Source of the DNA: Neptunomonas concharum
Lineage (GTDB): Bacteria; Pseudomonadota; Gammaproteobacteria; Pseudomonadales; Balneatricaceae
NCBI RefSeq assembly: GCF_008630635.1
Contig: NZ_CP043869.1
Location: forward strand, 2,665,160-2,729,159
DNA length: 64,000 nt
Direction of reading: 5' to 3'
Below are positions 44,033-53,400 of the stretch, one piece after another. Under the pieces are notes generated by a model. It was not told the DNA's origin, searched no databases, and saw only the letters and a program-made list of their open reading frames with translations. Numbering within the stretch: the first letter of the stretch is position 1; every line of letters starts with the position of its first letter. The translations under genes were made by a program, and so were the position numbers.

Positions 44033-44725
44033 TTACTCAATAATGATCAGTCCTTCAGGCTTGCTAACAGTAACGCAACGCCCCTTTACTTCGATAATTC
44101 CTTCAGCAATCAAATCTCTAAAAATGCGCGATAGCGTTTCAGGCTGCATGGCTAACCTAGCGGCTATGAGCTGCTTCGCTACCGGTAAATGAATCTGACT
44201 TCCCGGTTTCGCATCTTTCCCTATCACATCCATTAAGTACCGGCAGACGCGGTGTCGGGAGTTTTTTAGCGTCAGTGTTTCGATCTCATTAAGGCGCTTA
44301 TGGAGTCGAAGCGAAAGTGCTCCAAGAATTTTGAAACAACTTTGCGGGGAGGATTCCAACAGCTGACGATAAACCTGATTGTTAAACCCAACTACCGTGG
44401 TTTTTTCCAATGCCTCAGCATTCACGGGATAACAGGTGATGCCATCCATAAACATGATCGCTTCTGCCAAAGAGTGACCCTCTTCGATAACTTCAATCAC
44501 TTTTTCATGCCCCTCTTTTGAGAACCGAAAAAGTTTAATGCTGCCAGATAGCACAATATAAAAGCGCTCGGCCTTATCACCCTGAGAAAAAAGGGTTTCA
44601 TGAGGTACTAAATCCATTGGCCTTGCCTTCTCAAACAAAGGAGCCAAGGCCTCCTCACCTAATGAACTAAATAGTGGGTGGCAGCGCACTTGATCCAGTG
44701 CTTTCACTCTTAAAACTGGGTTCAT
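44033..44725 (-). CDS. dnr: Crp/Fnr family regulator, Dnr type
   Basis: A 230-residue CRP/FNR protein with a cyclic-nucleotide-like sensor domain (FSQGDKAERFYIVLSGSIKLFRFSKEG...), the dimer helix, and an HTH whose recognition helix is MQPETLSRIFRDL. The Glu-x-x-Ser-Arg of that helix is the FNR/Dnr set that reads TTGAT-N4-ATCAA. It lacks the N-terminal cysteine cluster of FNR, so it does not bind [4Fe-4S] and fits Dnr (NO/heme-responsive). It begins where moaA ends and is embedded in the moa operon. It should bind the boxes found at narK1, narG and the narK-like gene. Confidence 0.88.
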   Translation of the reverse strand: MNPVLRVKALDQVRCHPLFSSLGEEALAPLFEKARPMDLVPHETLFSQGDKAERFYIVLSGSIKLFRFSKEGHEKVIEVIEEGHSLAEAIMFMDGITCYPVNAEALEKTTVVGFNNQVYRQLLESSPQSCFKILGALSLRLHKRLNEIETLTLKNSRHRVCRYLMDVIGKDAKPGSQIHLPVAKQLIAARLAMQPETLSRIFRDLIAEGIIEVKGRCVTVSKPEGLIIIE

Positions 44726-45730
44726 TTAACCACCCGTCATATTCATAAATCGGACGATCTGAGGTTGATCATCCTGATAGAAACGATGTTCTTTTGGCTT
44801 GTATTGCACCGCTTCAACAATGATTTCTTTTAGGCGTTCAATGTCACCAGGATAACGCCGTACAATTGCCCGCAGATCAACAGAGTTCTCTCGGCCTAAG
44901 CACAGTAATAACTCGCCCTCGACGGTTAAACGAATCCGGTTACAACTGCCACAAAAATTATGACTATGGGGGGAAATAAAACCGATACGAATATCGCTAT
45001 CTTGCATTTGGTAGTATCGAGAGGGGCCACCGGTTTTGTCAGCGACTGCTTCAAGGGGAAACTGCTGGTCGATCAACGCTTTCACATCATCACTGGAACA
45101 ATAAGATTCTTTACGACTATGCGAACTAACAATACCCAGTGGCATCTCTTCGATAAAACTGATATCCACACCCGCTTTACGAGAAAAAGCGACCAAAGAG
45201 CCAACTTCATCGTCGTTACGGCCTTTTAGGATCACAGCATTAAGTTTGATTCGCTCAAACCCCGCATCAATAGCTGCTTGTATTCCTGTCAGAACCTGAC
45301 TCAGCTTCTCACGACGCGTTAATGCAGCAAACCTGAGCGGGTTTAGAGAATCCAAACTGATATTTAACCGCTTCACCCCTGCCCTTTTAAGAGGTATAGC
45401 AAACCGCTCAAGTTGAGAGCCGTTGGTCGTCATGGTGAGTTCATCTAACCCTGGCAACTGGGCAAGTTTTTCCGCTAAAGATACGATATCGTGGCGCACT
45501 AAAGGCTCACCACCGGTCAGACGAATTTTCTTAACACCTAACTCGCTAAACGCTTGGCCTATTGTCGCCAACTCTTCAAGGGAAAGTACTTGAGACCTAG
45601 GCAGAAAACGAACATCTTCTGACATACAATACACACACCGAAAATCACAGCGATCCGTAACAGACATCCTCAGATATTCTATTCGTCGACCAAAGCTATC
45701 GCTCAGTTCTAGGAGTGTAGTACTGCTCAT
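44726..45730 (-). CDS. moaA: GTP 3',8-cyclase MoaA
   Basis: About 334 residues. A radical-SAM cluster CDFRCVYC (C-x3-C-x2-C) near residue 28, the second [4Fe-4S] site [14 protein letters not shown]...LLLC near residue 250, and the C-terminal Gly-Gly tail (MNMTGG). It makes the first pterin intermediate of molybdenum cofactor from GTP. GGTGGA precedes the ATG by 6 bases; the ATG two codons upstream is too close to that site. It heads a moaA-dnr-moaB-moeA unit next to the nar operon. Confidence 0.96.
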   Translation of the reverse strand: MSSTTLLELSDSFGRRIEYLRMSVTDRCDFRCVYCMSEDVRFLPRSQVLSLEELATIGQAFSELGVKKIRLTGGEPLVRHDIVSLAEKLAQLPGLDELTMTTNGSQLERFAIPLKRAGVKRLNISLDSLNPLRFAALTRREKLSQVLTGIQAAIDAGFERIKLNAVILKGRNDDEVGSLVAFSRKAGVDISFIEEMPLGIVSSHSRKESYCSSDDVKALIDQQFPLEAVADKTGGPSRYYQMQDSDIRIGFISPHSHNFCGSCNRIRLTVEGELLLCLGRENSVDLRAIVRRYPGDIERLKEIIVEAVQYKPKEHRFYQDDQPQIVRFMNMTGG

Positions 45731-45760
45731 AGTCATTCCACCAGTCTTATATCAAGTGGT

Positions 45761-45850
45761 AGTGCCCACATCTTGGTAGGTTATGGGCACTTTTTAGTTA
45801 GCTCTATTATGAGGGTGGTAAGCGCCCCAAAGTATACCTAACAGGTGGTA
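45761..45850 (-). promoter_or_regulatory. moaA leader/promoter region: hairpin and heptamer-like pair
   Basis: AGTGCCCA and TGGGCACT (45761-45768, 45784-45791) make an 8-base stem just before the moaA start. Farther upstream TACCTAA-CA-GGTGGTA (45835-45850) has a NarL-like 7-2-7 shape with end mismatches. No FNR box lies 52 bases away, so this promoter does not match the narG pattern. No match to the Moco riboswitch consensus was apparent by eye. Confidence 0.35.
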
Positions 45851-45946
45851 ACTAAAGAGAGCAAAGGGGATACAACGTTGCAAAAAGCTCCTTAATATCA
45901 ATAAGATGAACATATCTATCTTACGATGCTTAACCACTCAGGCTTT

Positions 45947-46573
45947 CTAAGTATCCATGCAATAAATATCCGGCACATCCTCAAACCCTGCAATGTCTAC
46001 ATTCAGTTCTTTAATGATGCCGTCTTCAATACTATAGATCCAACCATGCACGGCTAGCTCTTTGCCTTGCTTCCAAGCCCGCTGTACCACTTTGCTATGG
46101 CAGATATTCTCTACCTGCTTCATCACATTCAGTTCACAAAGGCGATCCACCCGCTTATCTTCACTCTCTTCAGCACTCAACACCTCCCGATATTCAAACC
46201 CGATATCTTTAAGATGACGAAGCCAATTATCGATAAGACCCAGATCTTGGTTGCCCAACGCCGCTTTAACACCGCCACAACCATAGTGTCCACACACGAT
46301 GATGTGTTTTACTTGTAAAACTTCGACTGCATAGTGCAGGACAGAAATACAGTTCAAGTCAGTATGCAGCACGAGATTCGCTATATTGCGATGCACGAAC
46401 AATTCACCCGGTAGTAAACCTACGATTTCATTGGCAGGCACTCGGCTATCTGAGCAGCCAATCCATAGATAATCCGGCTTTTGTTGCTGAGAGAGTTCTT
46501 TAAAAAAACCCGGGCATTGGGTTTCCATAAAGCGTGCCCACTGCTTGTTGTTGTCCAATAATTCATTCAGCAT
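45947..46573 (-). CDS. can: Beta-class carbonic anhydrase (Can)
   Basis: A 208-residue beta-carbonic anhydrase, like E. coli Can. Zinc ligands Cys40, His96 and Cys99 (IGCSDSRV, CGHYGCGG) with the Asp42-Arg44 dyad. It interconverts CO2 and bicarbonate. Placement after narGHJI and the isomerase gene, 11 bases downstream on the same strand, is notable: it probably shares the anaerobic nar transcript. The role there (e.g. bicarbonate or pH supply during denitrification) is inference. Confidence 0.94.
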   Translation of the reverse strand: MLNELLDNNKQWARFMETQCPGFFKELSQQQKPDYLWIGCSDSRVPANEIVGLLPGELFVHRNIANLVLHTDLNCISVLHYAVEVLQVKHIIVCGHYGCGGVKAALGNQDLGLIDNWLRHLKDIGFEYREVLSAEESEDKRVDRLCELNVMKQVENICHSKVVQRAWKQGKELAVHGWIYSIEDGIIKELNVDIAGFEDVPDIYCMDT

Positions 46574-46584
46574 ATAGGTTGCCT

Positions 46585-47406
46585 TTATTGCATCAGTAAA
46601 GAGTCAGCACCTTGAATGGAGATCCCCTCAATACTCGCCTGACCCGCTAACAGCGAAATGTATTGATTGATACTACGACGATAAACCTGATCTTTTAGAT
46701 AGGTCGCTATTCGATCGGCGACCGCTTCGTAGGGCAACGGCTCACCTTCTACGCGTTTATCAATGCGGACAATATGGTATCCATAGCGACTTTCGACTGG
46801 ATGAAGGCATAGCCCCTCTTCTTGAGGGAATACCTGACGCTCAAACTCCGGTACAGTTTGACCTTTCTCAAGCTGCCCTAATTCGCCATTTAGCTCTTTA
46901 GAGGGGCATGACGAAAAACGCTTAGCCATTGATGCAAAGGACTCTGGATTCTGACGAAGTTCATCGATTATTGTTTCTGCTGTTCTTTTAGCCTCTTCAC
47001 GATCCACAGGCTCTTTAGGGTCTGCTGCCAATAGGATATGGCTGGCCGCAATCAAGACCGGTGTACGAAACTTTTCAGGGTTTGCTCGAAAATAGCGGTA
47101 GCATGTATCTGCATCAGGAATGGGCTGATCCACCTCCTGAGCTAACAACGCACGAATAAGCGCTTCATCTGGCGTCTCACCTGTAAGAACCTCAGTATCA
47201 ATCTCAAGCTCTTTGGCTCGCTGTAAAAGCAGTTCTTTAACCACTAACGCTGAAGCTGCTTTTTGATGTGCTTCTTCTACACTGGTTGCGCCATGATATT
47301 GCATCTCCTGCAGGATAATCGCTTCTTCTATAAGCTGACCATTCACACGTACCCGAGGAAAATCATTGGTGATATCAGACACCATGACCGAGTCAATAAG
47401 CTGCAT
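46585..47406 (-). CDS. Parvulin-type peptidyl-prolyl isomerase of the nar operon
   Basis: A 273-residue protein with an N-terminal helical region and a PpiC/rotamase domain at about 115-215 (AASHILLAADPKEP, AKRFSSCPSKELNGELGQLEKGQTVPEFE, YGYHIVRIDKR). There is no signal peptide, so it is cytoplasmic, like NifM and the nar-operon isomerases of Pseudomonas. It likely helps the folding of NarG/NarH. AGGAGAATACT gives a clear start. Fifth gene of narGHJI-ppi-can. Confidence 0.9.
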   Translation of the reverse strand: MQLIDSVMVSDITNDFPRVRVNGQLIEEAIILQEMQYHGATSVEEAHQKAASALVVKELLLQRAKELEIDTEVLTGETPDEALIRALLAQEVDQPIPDADTCYRYFRANPEKFRTPVLIAASHILLAADPKEPVDREEAKRTAETIIDELRQNPESFASMAKRFSSCPSKELNGELGQLEKGQTVPEFERQVFPQEEGLCLHPVESRYGYHIVRIDKRVEGEPLPYEAVADRIATYLKDQVYRRSINQYISLLAGQASIEGISIQGADSLLMQ

Positions 47407-47459
47407 AGTATTCTCCTGACAAAGGGGTAGTTACCTACCCCTCGATTATCATCGGTTTA

Positions 47460-48134
47460 TTAACGCTGGCGGACTATTTGGTAGCTGCGTGCGAAGTATT
47501 TCACCGGCACACTCCAAACATGAACTAACCGTGTAAACGGGAAAATAAGGAACAACGTCATACCTAGGAAGATATGTAACTTATAGATAAAGCTGACTCC
47601 CACAAGGTAATCCGCTGCACCTCCTTGGAAGGTGACAATACTTTGTGCCCACCCTGCCAACAGCAGCATGACGCTACCATCTAAGTGCCCTAAAGACGCA
47701 AAAATGGTAAACAACCCGAGCGTCACCTGAACCAGCAGAATGACAAGCACTAAAATATCAGCAGTCGTGCTGGTCGCACGAATACGAGGATTAAATAAGC
47801 GACGTTTCAGCAACATAGCAGCACCTGCTAAACAAGCAATGCCAGCTACGCCACCAATCACTATCGCAATCAGCTGTTTAGTACCTGAGGACATAAATGG
47901 CTCGTAAAACGCGTGAGGCGTTAACAAACCGACCAAATGCCCAAAGAAAATTGCCAAAATGCCCACATGGAACAAATTGCTGGCAAGGCTCATCCCTTCA
48001 CTGCTTAACATCTGGCTTGAGCCTGTTTTCCAGGTATATTGCTCTCGGTCATACCGAACCCAGCTGCCGATCAAGAAAACGGCACCCGCTATATAGGGGT
48101 AAATTCCAAAGAGCAAGTCATTTAAATAAGACAT
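47460..48134 (-). CDS. narI: Respiratory nitrate reductase gamma subunit NarI
   Basis: A 224-residue membrane cytochrome b with five hydrophobic segments and histidines for two hemes (FHVGILAIFFGHLVGL early and KLHIFLGMTLFLIFPFTRLVH late). It oxidises quinol at the membrane and passes electrons to NarH. The order narG-H-J-I, directly followed by the isomerase, is standard. GGGAGAAG precedes the ATG. Confidence 0.96.
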   Translation of the reverse strand: MSYLNDLLFGIYPYIAGAVFLIGSWVRYDREQYTWKTGSSQMLSSEGMSLASNLFHVGILAIFFGHLVGLLTPHAFYEPFMSSGTKQLIAIVIGGVAGIACLAGAAMLLKRRLFNPRIRATSTTADILVLVILLVQVTLGLFTIFASLGHLDGSVMLLLAGWAQSIVTFQGGAADYLVGVSFIYKLHIFLGMTLFLIFPFTRLVHVWSVPVKYFARSYQIVRQR

Positions 48135-48154
48135 TATTCTTCTCCCAGGCTCCC

Positions 48155-48889
48155 TTAAGAGCCACTAGTTCCAGTGGGTACGTATTGATCAACGATAGGA
48201 TTGATATGTAAGGGTTGCACTTGCTCCAGTTCACGGCGGCGTTGCGTAATTGCATCACTACCGCAATCCTGAGCTGCCGGCTCAGTAAAGCGCACCATCT
48301 CCTCTTCCCATATCTTATCCAGAGCCTCTGGTGTGTGGTCAGGCGTTTCAGATGCTACTTTTTCGGATAGCTCTTCACGCTCGACTTCCACGCCTGATAT
48401 ATCAATTAACGCGGTGAATAAAACCGAATAGAGGCTTTTTCGTTGTTCAAGACGCGCCTCCAACAGGGCAAGGATATGGCTAACGTCTGATAGCCAATGC
48501 TGTACCTCTTCGACTGGACGTTTTGATAAATACTCAAGGAATAGAGGGATATAATCCGGCAGTTCCCGCGCATCTATCTGAAAACCGTTATCTTCGTAGA
48601 CCGCCATTAAATCGACCATCGCTTGCCCACGATCACGTGATTCCCCATGAACATGTTCAAACAACAACAGAGATAAAGAGCGGCCACGATCAAACAGCCC
48701 AACGTAACTATCCTGAGCATCCAAAAGATCGGTAGTGCAAAGCTGATCGATTAGCTCAATCAGCGGCGCACGCTGCCCTTCGGGCAGCGCTCCATCAGCA
48801 CGGATCTCTTCAATCAGATCCTGTCGGACTTCGAACAACTCAGCGCTGGGATAGTCCATCAATAATGAGATCACTTTAAGACTACGCAT
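48155..48889 (-). CDS. narJ: Nitrate reductase assembly chaperone NarJ
   Basis: About 244 residues, NarJ/TorD-like and helical (MRSLKVISLLMDYPSAELFEVRQDLIEEI; LFDRGRSLSLLLFEHVHGESRDRGQAMVDL near residue 75). The chaperone binds NarG and enables molybdenum cofactor insertion. The start is the ATG one base after the narH stop, with GGGGAG seven bases upstream; an in-frame ATG 5 codons earlier overlaps narH. Confidence 0.93.
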   Translation of the reverse strand: MRSLKVISLLMDYPSAELFEVRQDLIEEIRADGALPEGQRAPLIELIDQLCTTDLLDAQDSYVGLFDRGRSLSLLLFEHVHGESRDRGQAMVDLMAVYEDNGFQIDARELPDYIPLFLEYLSKRPVEEVQHWLSDVSHILALLEARLEQRKSLYSVLFTALIDISGVEVEREELSEKVASETPDHTPEALDKIWEEEMVRFTEPAAQDCGSDAITQRRRELEQVQPLHINPIVDQYVPTGTSGS

Positions 48890-48890
48890 C

Positions 48891-50459
48891 TTATCGCTCC
48901 CCATCGTTTAGCAACGCAGGATCAACCTGCTGTACGCCACTTATTTTTTTCACCATAGTCACGGTCTGCTTTTTACCGCCAAAGAGGCTAATATCCTCTT
49001 CACCGCCAGAGCAGCCATTACCAAAGCTAAAACCACAGCCGCCACGTTCTGGGAAAGCATCCATCGCAAGTTCTCGGTGACTGGTTGGAATCACGAAACG
49101 ATCTTCATAGTTCGCAATCGCCAAGTAACGATACATCTCCTGTACCTGCGTTTCTGTCAGTCCCACTTCTTCCAACACGTCTAGGTTTTTATGCCCTTCT
49201 ACTTGCTCATCTCGCTTATAAGCGCGCATCGCTAATAGGCGTTTCAACGCCAACTTCACAGGCTTTTCGTCACCGGCGGTCAGTAGGTTTGCCAGATACT
49301 TAACCGGAATACGCAGAGAGTCGACATCTGGAATAGCACCATTCATACCGATAGAGCCTGCATCGGCAGCTGACTGAATCGGGCTTAATGGTGGTACATA
49401 CCAAACCATTGGCAATGTCCGGTATTCAGGGTGAAGCGGCAGCGCCAGTTTCCAATCCATCGCCATTTTGTACACGGGAGACTGCTGAGCTGCCTTGATG
49501 ACATTATCTGTCACACCATCTAACTTAGCCTGTTCAATCACTTTCGGATCAAACGGATCAAGGAAGATTTCGAGCTGTTTCTCATACAGATCCTGTTCGC
49601 TACCAGAGGCTGCAACTTCAGCAATACGATCTGCGTCGTAAAGCATCACGCCTAAGTAACGGATACGACCAACGCAGGTTTCTGAACACACTGTTGGCAT
49701 ACCGGACTCGATACGCGGATAACAGAAAATACACTTCTCTGATTTACCGGTTTTCCAGTTGTAATAGATCTTTTTGTATGGACAGCCGCTGACACACATA
49801 CGCCAACCGCGACACTTGTCCTGATCGATCAGAACGATACCATCTTCTTCACGTTTGTAGATCGCGCCGCTTGGGCATGAGGCCACACATGCAGGATTCA
49901 AACAGTGCTCGCACAGACGTGGCAAGTACATCATGAAGGTATTCTCGAACTGGCCGTAGATCTCCTTCTGCACGTTGTCGAAGTTTTTATCTTTCGAACG
50001 CTTGGTGAACTCTGTACCGAGAATCTCTTCCCAGTTTGGGCCCCATTCGATCTTTTTCATCCGTTCGCCAGTGATCAGCGAGCGCGGACGTGCTACCGGT
50101 TGGTGCTTGCCTTCAGGTGCGTTATGCAAGTGCTGATAGTCGAAGTCGAATGGCTCATAATAGTCATCGATTTCTGGCAGATCTGGGTTGGAAAAAATAT
50201 TAGCCAACACACGCCATTTTCCACCAATACGTGGTTCGATACTGCCATCGCCTTTACGTATCCAGCCACCTTTCCACTTATCCTGATTTTCCCACTCTTT
50301 CGGGTAACCGATACCTGGCTTGGTTTCTACGTTATTAAACCAGGCATATTCAGTCCCTTCACGGGAGGTCCACACATTTTTACAGGTGATGGAGCAGGTG
50401 TGACAGCCGATACATTTATCGAGGTTCAGCACCATACCTACTTGAGAACGGATTTTCAT
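48891..50459 (-). CDS. narH: Nitrate reductase beta subunit NarH
   Basis: A 522-residue iron-sulfur subunit. Cysteine groups: CIGCHTC-x3-C at residues 18-28, CEHCLNPAC-x3-C near 184, CRGWRMCVSGC near 217 (the [3Fe-4S] site with Trp in place of the second Cys) and CIFC near 244. It shuttles electrons from NarI hemes to NarG. It overlaps the narG stop by four bases (ATGA). The C-terminal domain ending GCGFSFGNGCSGGEEDISLFG is normal for NarH. Confidence 0.98.
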   Translation of the reverse strand: MKIRSQVGMVLNLDKCIGCHTCSITCKNVWTSREGTEYAWFNNVETKPGIGYPKEWENQDKWKGGWIRKGDGSIEPRIGGKWRVLANIFSNPDLPEIDDYYEPFDFDYQHLHNAPEGKHQPVARPRSLITGERMKKIEWGPNWEEILGTEFTKRSKDKNFDNVQKEIYGQFENTFMMYLPRLCEHCLNPACVASCPSGAIYKREEDGIVLIDQDKCRGWRMCVSGCPYKKIYYNWKTGKSEKCIFCYPRIESGMPTVCSETCVGRIRYLGVMLYDADRIAEVAASGSEQDLYEKQLEIFLDPFDPKVIEQAKLDGVTDNVIKAAQQSPVYKMAMDWKLALPLHPEYRTLPMVWYVPPLSPIQSAADAGSIGMNGAIPDVDSLRIPVKYLANLLTAGDEKPVKLALKRLLAMRAYKRDEQVEGHKNLDVLEEVGLTETQVQEMYRYLAIANYEDRFVIPTSHRELAMDAFPERGGCGFSFGNGCSGGEEDISLFGGKKQTVTMVKKISGVQQVDPALLNDGER

Positions 50460-53400
50460 ACGGCTGCCTCCTGAGTGTAATCATTATCTTCGCCATCTAA
50501 CCATTCGATATTTTTCATTTTACGAACAATGACAAACTCATCACGGTTAGAGCCCACAGTGCCGTAGTAGTTAAAACCATAGGCCTGCTGAGCATAGCCA
50601 CCGATCATGTGGGTCGGTTTAGGGCAAGCACGGGTTACGGAGTTATGGATACCGCCGCGAGTTCCCGTAGTTTCAGCACCGGGTACGTTCACAATACGTT
50701 CCTGTGCGTGATACATCATGGTCATCCCATCAGGTACGCGCTGGGAAACAACAACACGACACGCAATAGCACCGTTGGCGTTGAACACTTCTACCCAATC
50801 GTTATCTTCTATACCGGCTGTTTTTGCATCACCTTCACTCATCCAAATGATCGGACCACCACGAGACAAGGTCAGCATCAACAAGTTATCTGAATAGGTT
50901 GAGTGGATACCCCATTTCTGGTGAGGCGTAATCCAGTTCAATGCAATTTCAGGATTGCCGTTCGGTTTTTTGTTCATTAGAGGCTCAACCGACTTGGTAT
51001 TTATCGGTGGGCGATAAGAAACAAAGCTCTCACCGAAATCACGCATCCATTCATGATCCTGATAGAACTGCTGTCGCCCTGTCACCGTACGCCAAGGAAT
51101 CAGCTCATGAACGTTGGTGTAGCAAGCGTTGTAAGAGACGTGTTCATCTTCCAAACCTGACCAGGTTGGAGAAGAGATAATCTTACGCGGTTGTGCCTGC
51201 ACATCGCGGAAACGGATCTTTTCATCCTGCTTTGGCTTAGCAAGGTGTGTATGATCCAAACCTGTGATCTGCCCTAACGCATCCCACGCTTTTACAGCGA
51301 CTTGGCCATTCGTTTCAGGAGCCAGACTCAGAATCATTTCACAGGCATCGATGGCGGTTTCCAGCTTAGCTTTGCCTTTGTGAATACCTTCTTCCGTATG
51401 TGTCCAGTTAAGTTCTTTAAGGAATTTAACTTCGTCTTTCGTATCCCAAGCGATGCCTTTACCGCCATTGCCGATATTTTCCAATAAAGGACCAACCGAT
51501 GTGAATCGCTTGTAGGTATTTGGATAATCACGCTCTACGACCATAAGATGTGGCATAGAGATCCCTGGAACCGGCTCACATTCACCTTTTTTCCAGTCCA
51601 TAACGCCCAACGGCTGAGCAAGTTCGCCCGGAGAGTCATGCTGCATCGGTAGGGTAACAAGATCCTGCTCTACGCCTAGATGACCGACACAAACCTCAGA
51701 GAACTTCTCGGCGATACCTTTGTAGATATCCCAATCAGAACGAGCTTCCCAAGCAGGATCCGTTGCCGCTGACAATGGATGGATGAATGGATGCATATCT
51801 GATGTATTCAGATCATCTTTTTCATACCACGTTGCTGTCGGCAAGACGATATCTGAGTACAGGCAGGTGGTAGACATACGGAAGTCCAGCGTCACCAGTA
51901 GATCAACTTTGCCTTCGGCACCTTCATCATGCCATACCACTTCTTCAGGCTTTTTAGTGCCTGCTTCACCTAAATCCTTGTTCATCACGCCATGGTTCGT
52001 ACCCAGTAGATACTTCAACATGTACTCATGCCCTTTACCGGATGAACCCAGCAAATTAGAGCGCCAGATAAACATATTACGTGGGAAGTTTTGCGGGTTA
52101 TCAGGATCTTCTGCCGCAAAGCCTAGAGCGCCCGATTTGAGCTGTTCAACGGTATACTCTTGGGCCGTTTTTCCTGCCGCTTCAGCCGCTTTCGTTAACT
52201 CAAGCGGGTTACGGCCTAGCTGCGGTGCAGAAGGTAACCATCCCATGCGTTCGGCACGCACGTTATAATCGATGAGGCTACCTGTCCATTTCGATTTATC
52301 AGCCAAAGGAGATAGGATCTCCGTCACATCCAGCTTCTCATAGCGCCACTGACTTGAGTGGTTATAGAAGAACGAGGTGCTGTTCATGTGGCGTGGTGGA
52401 CGCTGCCAATCCAACGCAAAGGCCAACGGAGTCCAGCCAGTTTGCGGACGCAGTTTTTCCTGGCCTACATAGTGAGCCCAACCGCCACCTGTCTGGCCAA
52501 CACAGCCACACATGATGAGCATGTTCATCAAACCACGGTAGTTCATATCCATGTGATACCAGTGATTCATACCCGCACCCACAATCACCATCGAGCGACC
52601 TTTGGTTTTGTTTGCGTTATCAGCAAACTCGCGGGCTACCTGAATCGCAACTTTACGATCCACACCAGTAATTTGTTCCTGCCAAGCGGGGGTATATGGC
52701 GCATTATCGTCATAGCTATTGGCGACATAATCACCGCCCAAGCCACGATCTATACCGTAGTTAGCCAGCATCAAGTCATAGACAGTTACCAGCAAGGTTT
52801 CCGATCCATCGGCCAATTTGACACGCTTAGCAGGCAGGTTGTGATGGATAATGTCTTTGAAGGTATTGTGTCTGAAGTGTTCATTTTCAACACCACCAAA
52901 GTAAGGGAAGCCGACTGAAGCAATCTCATCATGATGCTCGATCAGACTCATCTTCAATGAAGTCGAGCGTCCTTCGCTGCCCTCTTTCTGCTCGATATTC
53001 CACTTACCTTTTTCACCCCAACGGAAACCAATGGAGCCATTAGGTACAACGAAGCTATCTGTTTCTTCGTCATAAGCAACGGTTTTCCACTCAGGGTTGT
53101 TATCTTGCCCCATGTTGCCATCAAAGTCAGAGGCGCGAATAAAGCGGCCTGCGGCGAAAGTGCCATCTTCACGCGCTTCCAGTTGAACAAGGAAAGGCAT
53201 ATCCGTGTAACGACGACAGTAATCAGTGAAGTACTCACTTGGGTTCTCCACATGAAACTCTTTAAGGATAACGTGGCCAAATGCCATCGCAAGTGCCGCG
53301 TCAGTACCCTGTTTTGGATTTAACCACTGGTCACACAGCTTAGATACTTCGGCGTAATCGGGTGTGATAGCAACGGTTTTCGTCCCTTTATAACGCACTT

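Noticed and set aside
45737-45946. Moco riboswitch upstream of moaA
   Set aside because: A single 8-base hairpin was seen, without the multi-helix layout of the known Moco RNA. Not enough to call.
52358-52918. 186-codon plus-strand frame inside narG
   Set aside because: Antisense to narG with histidine/threonine-rich composition of a reversed coding strand; no support as a gene.
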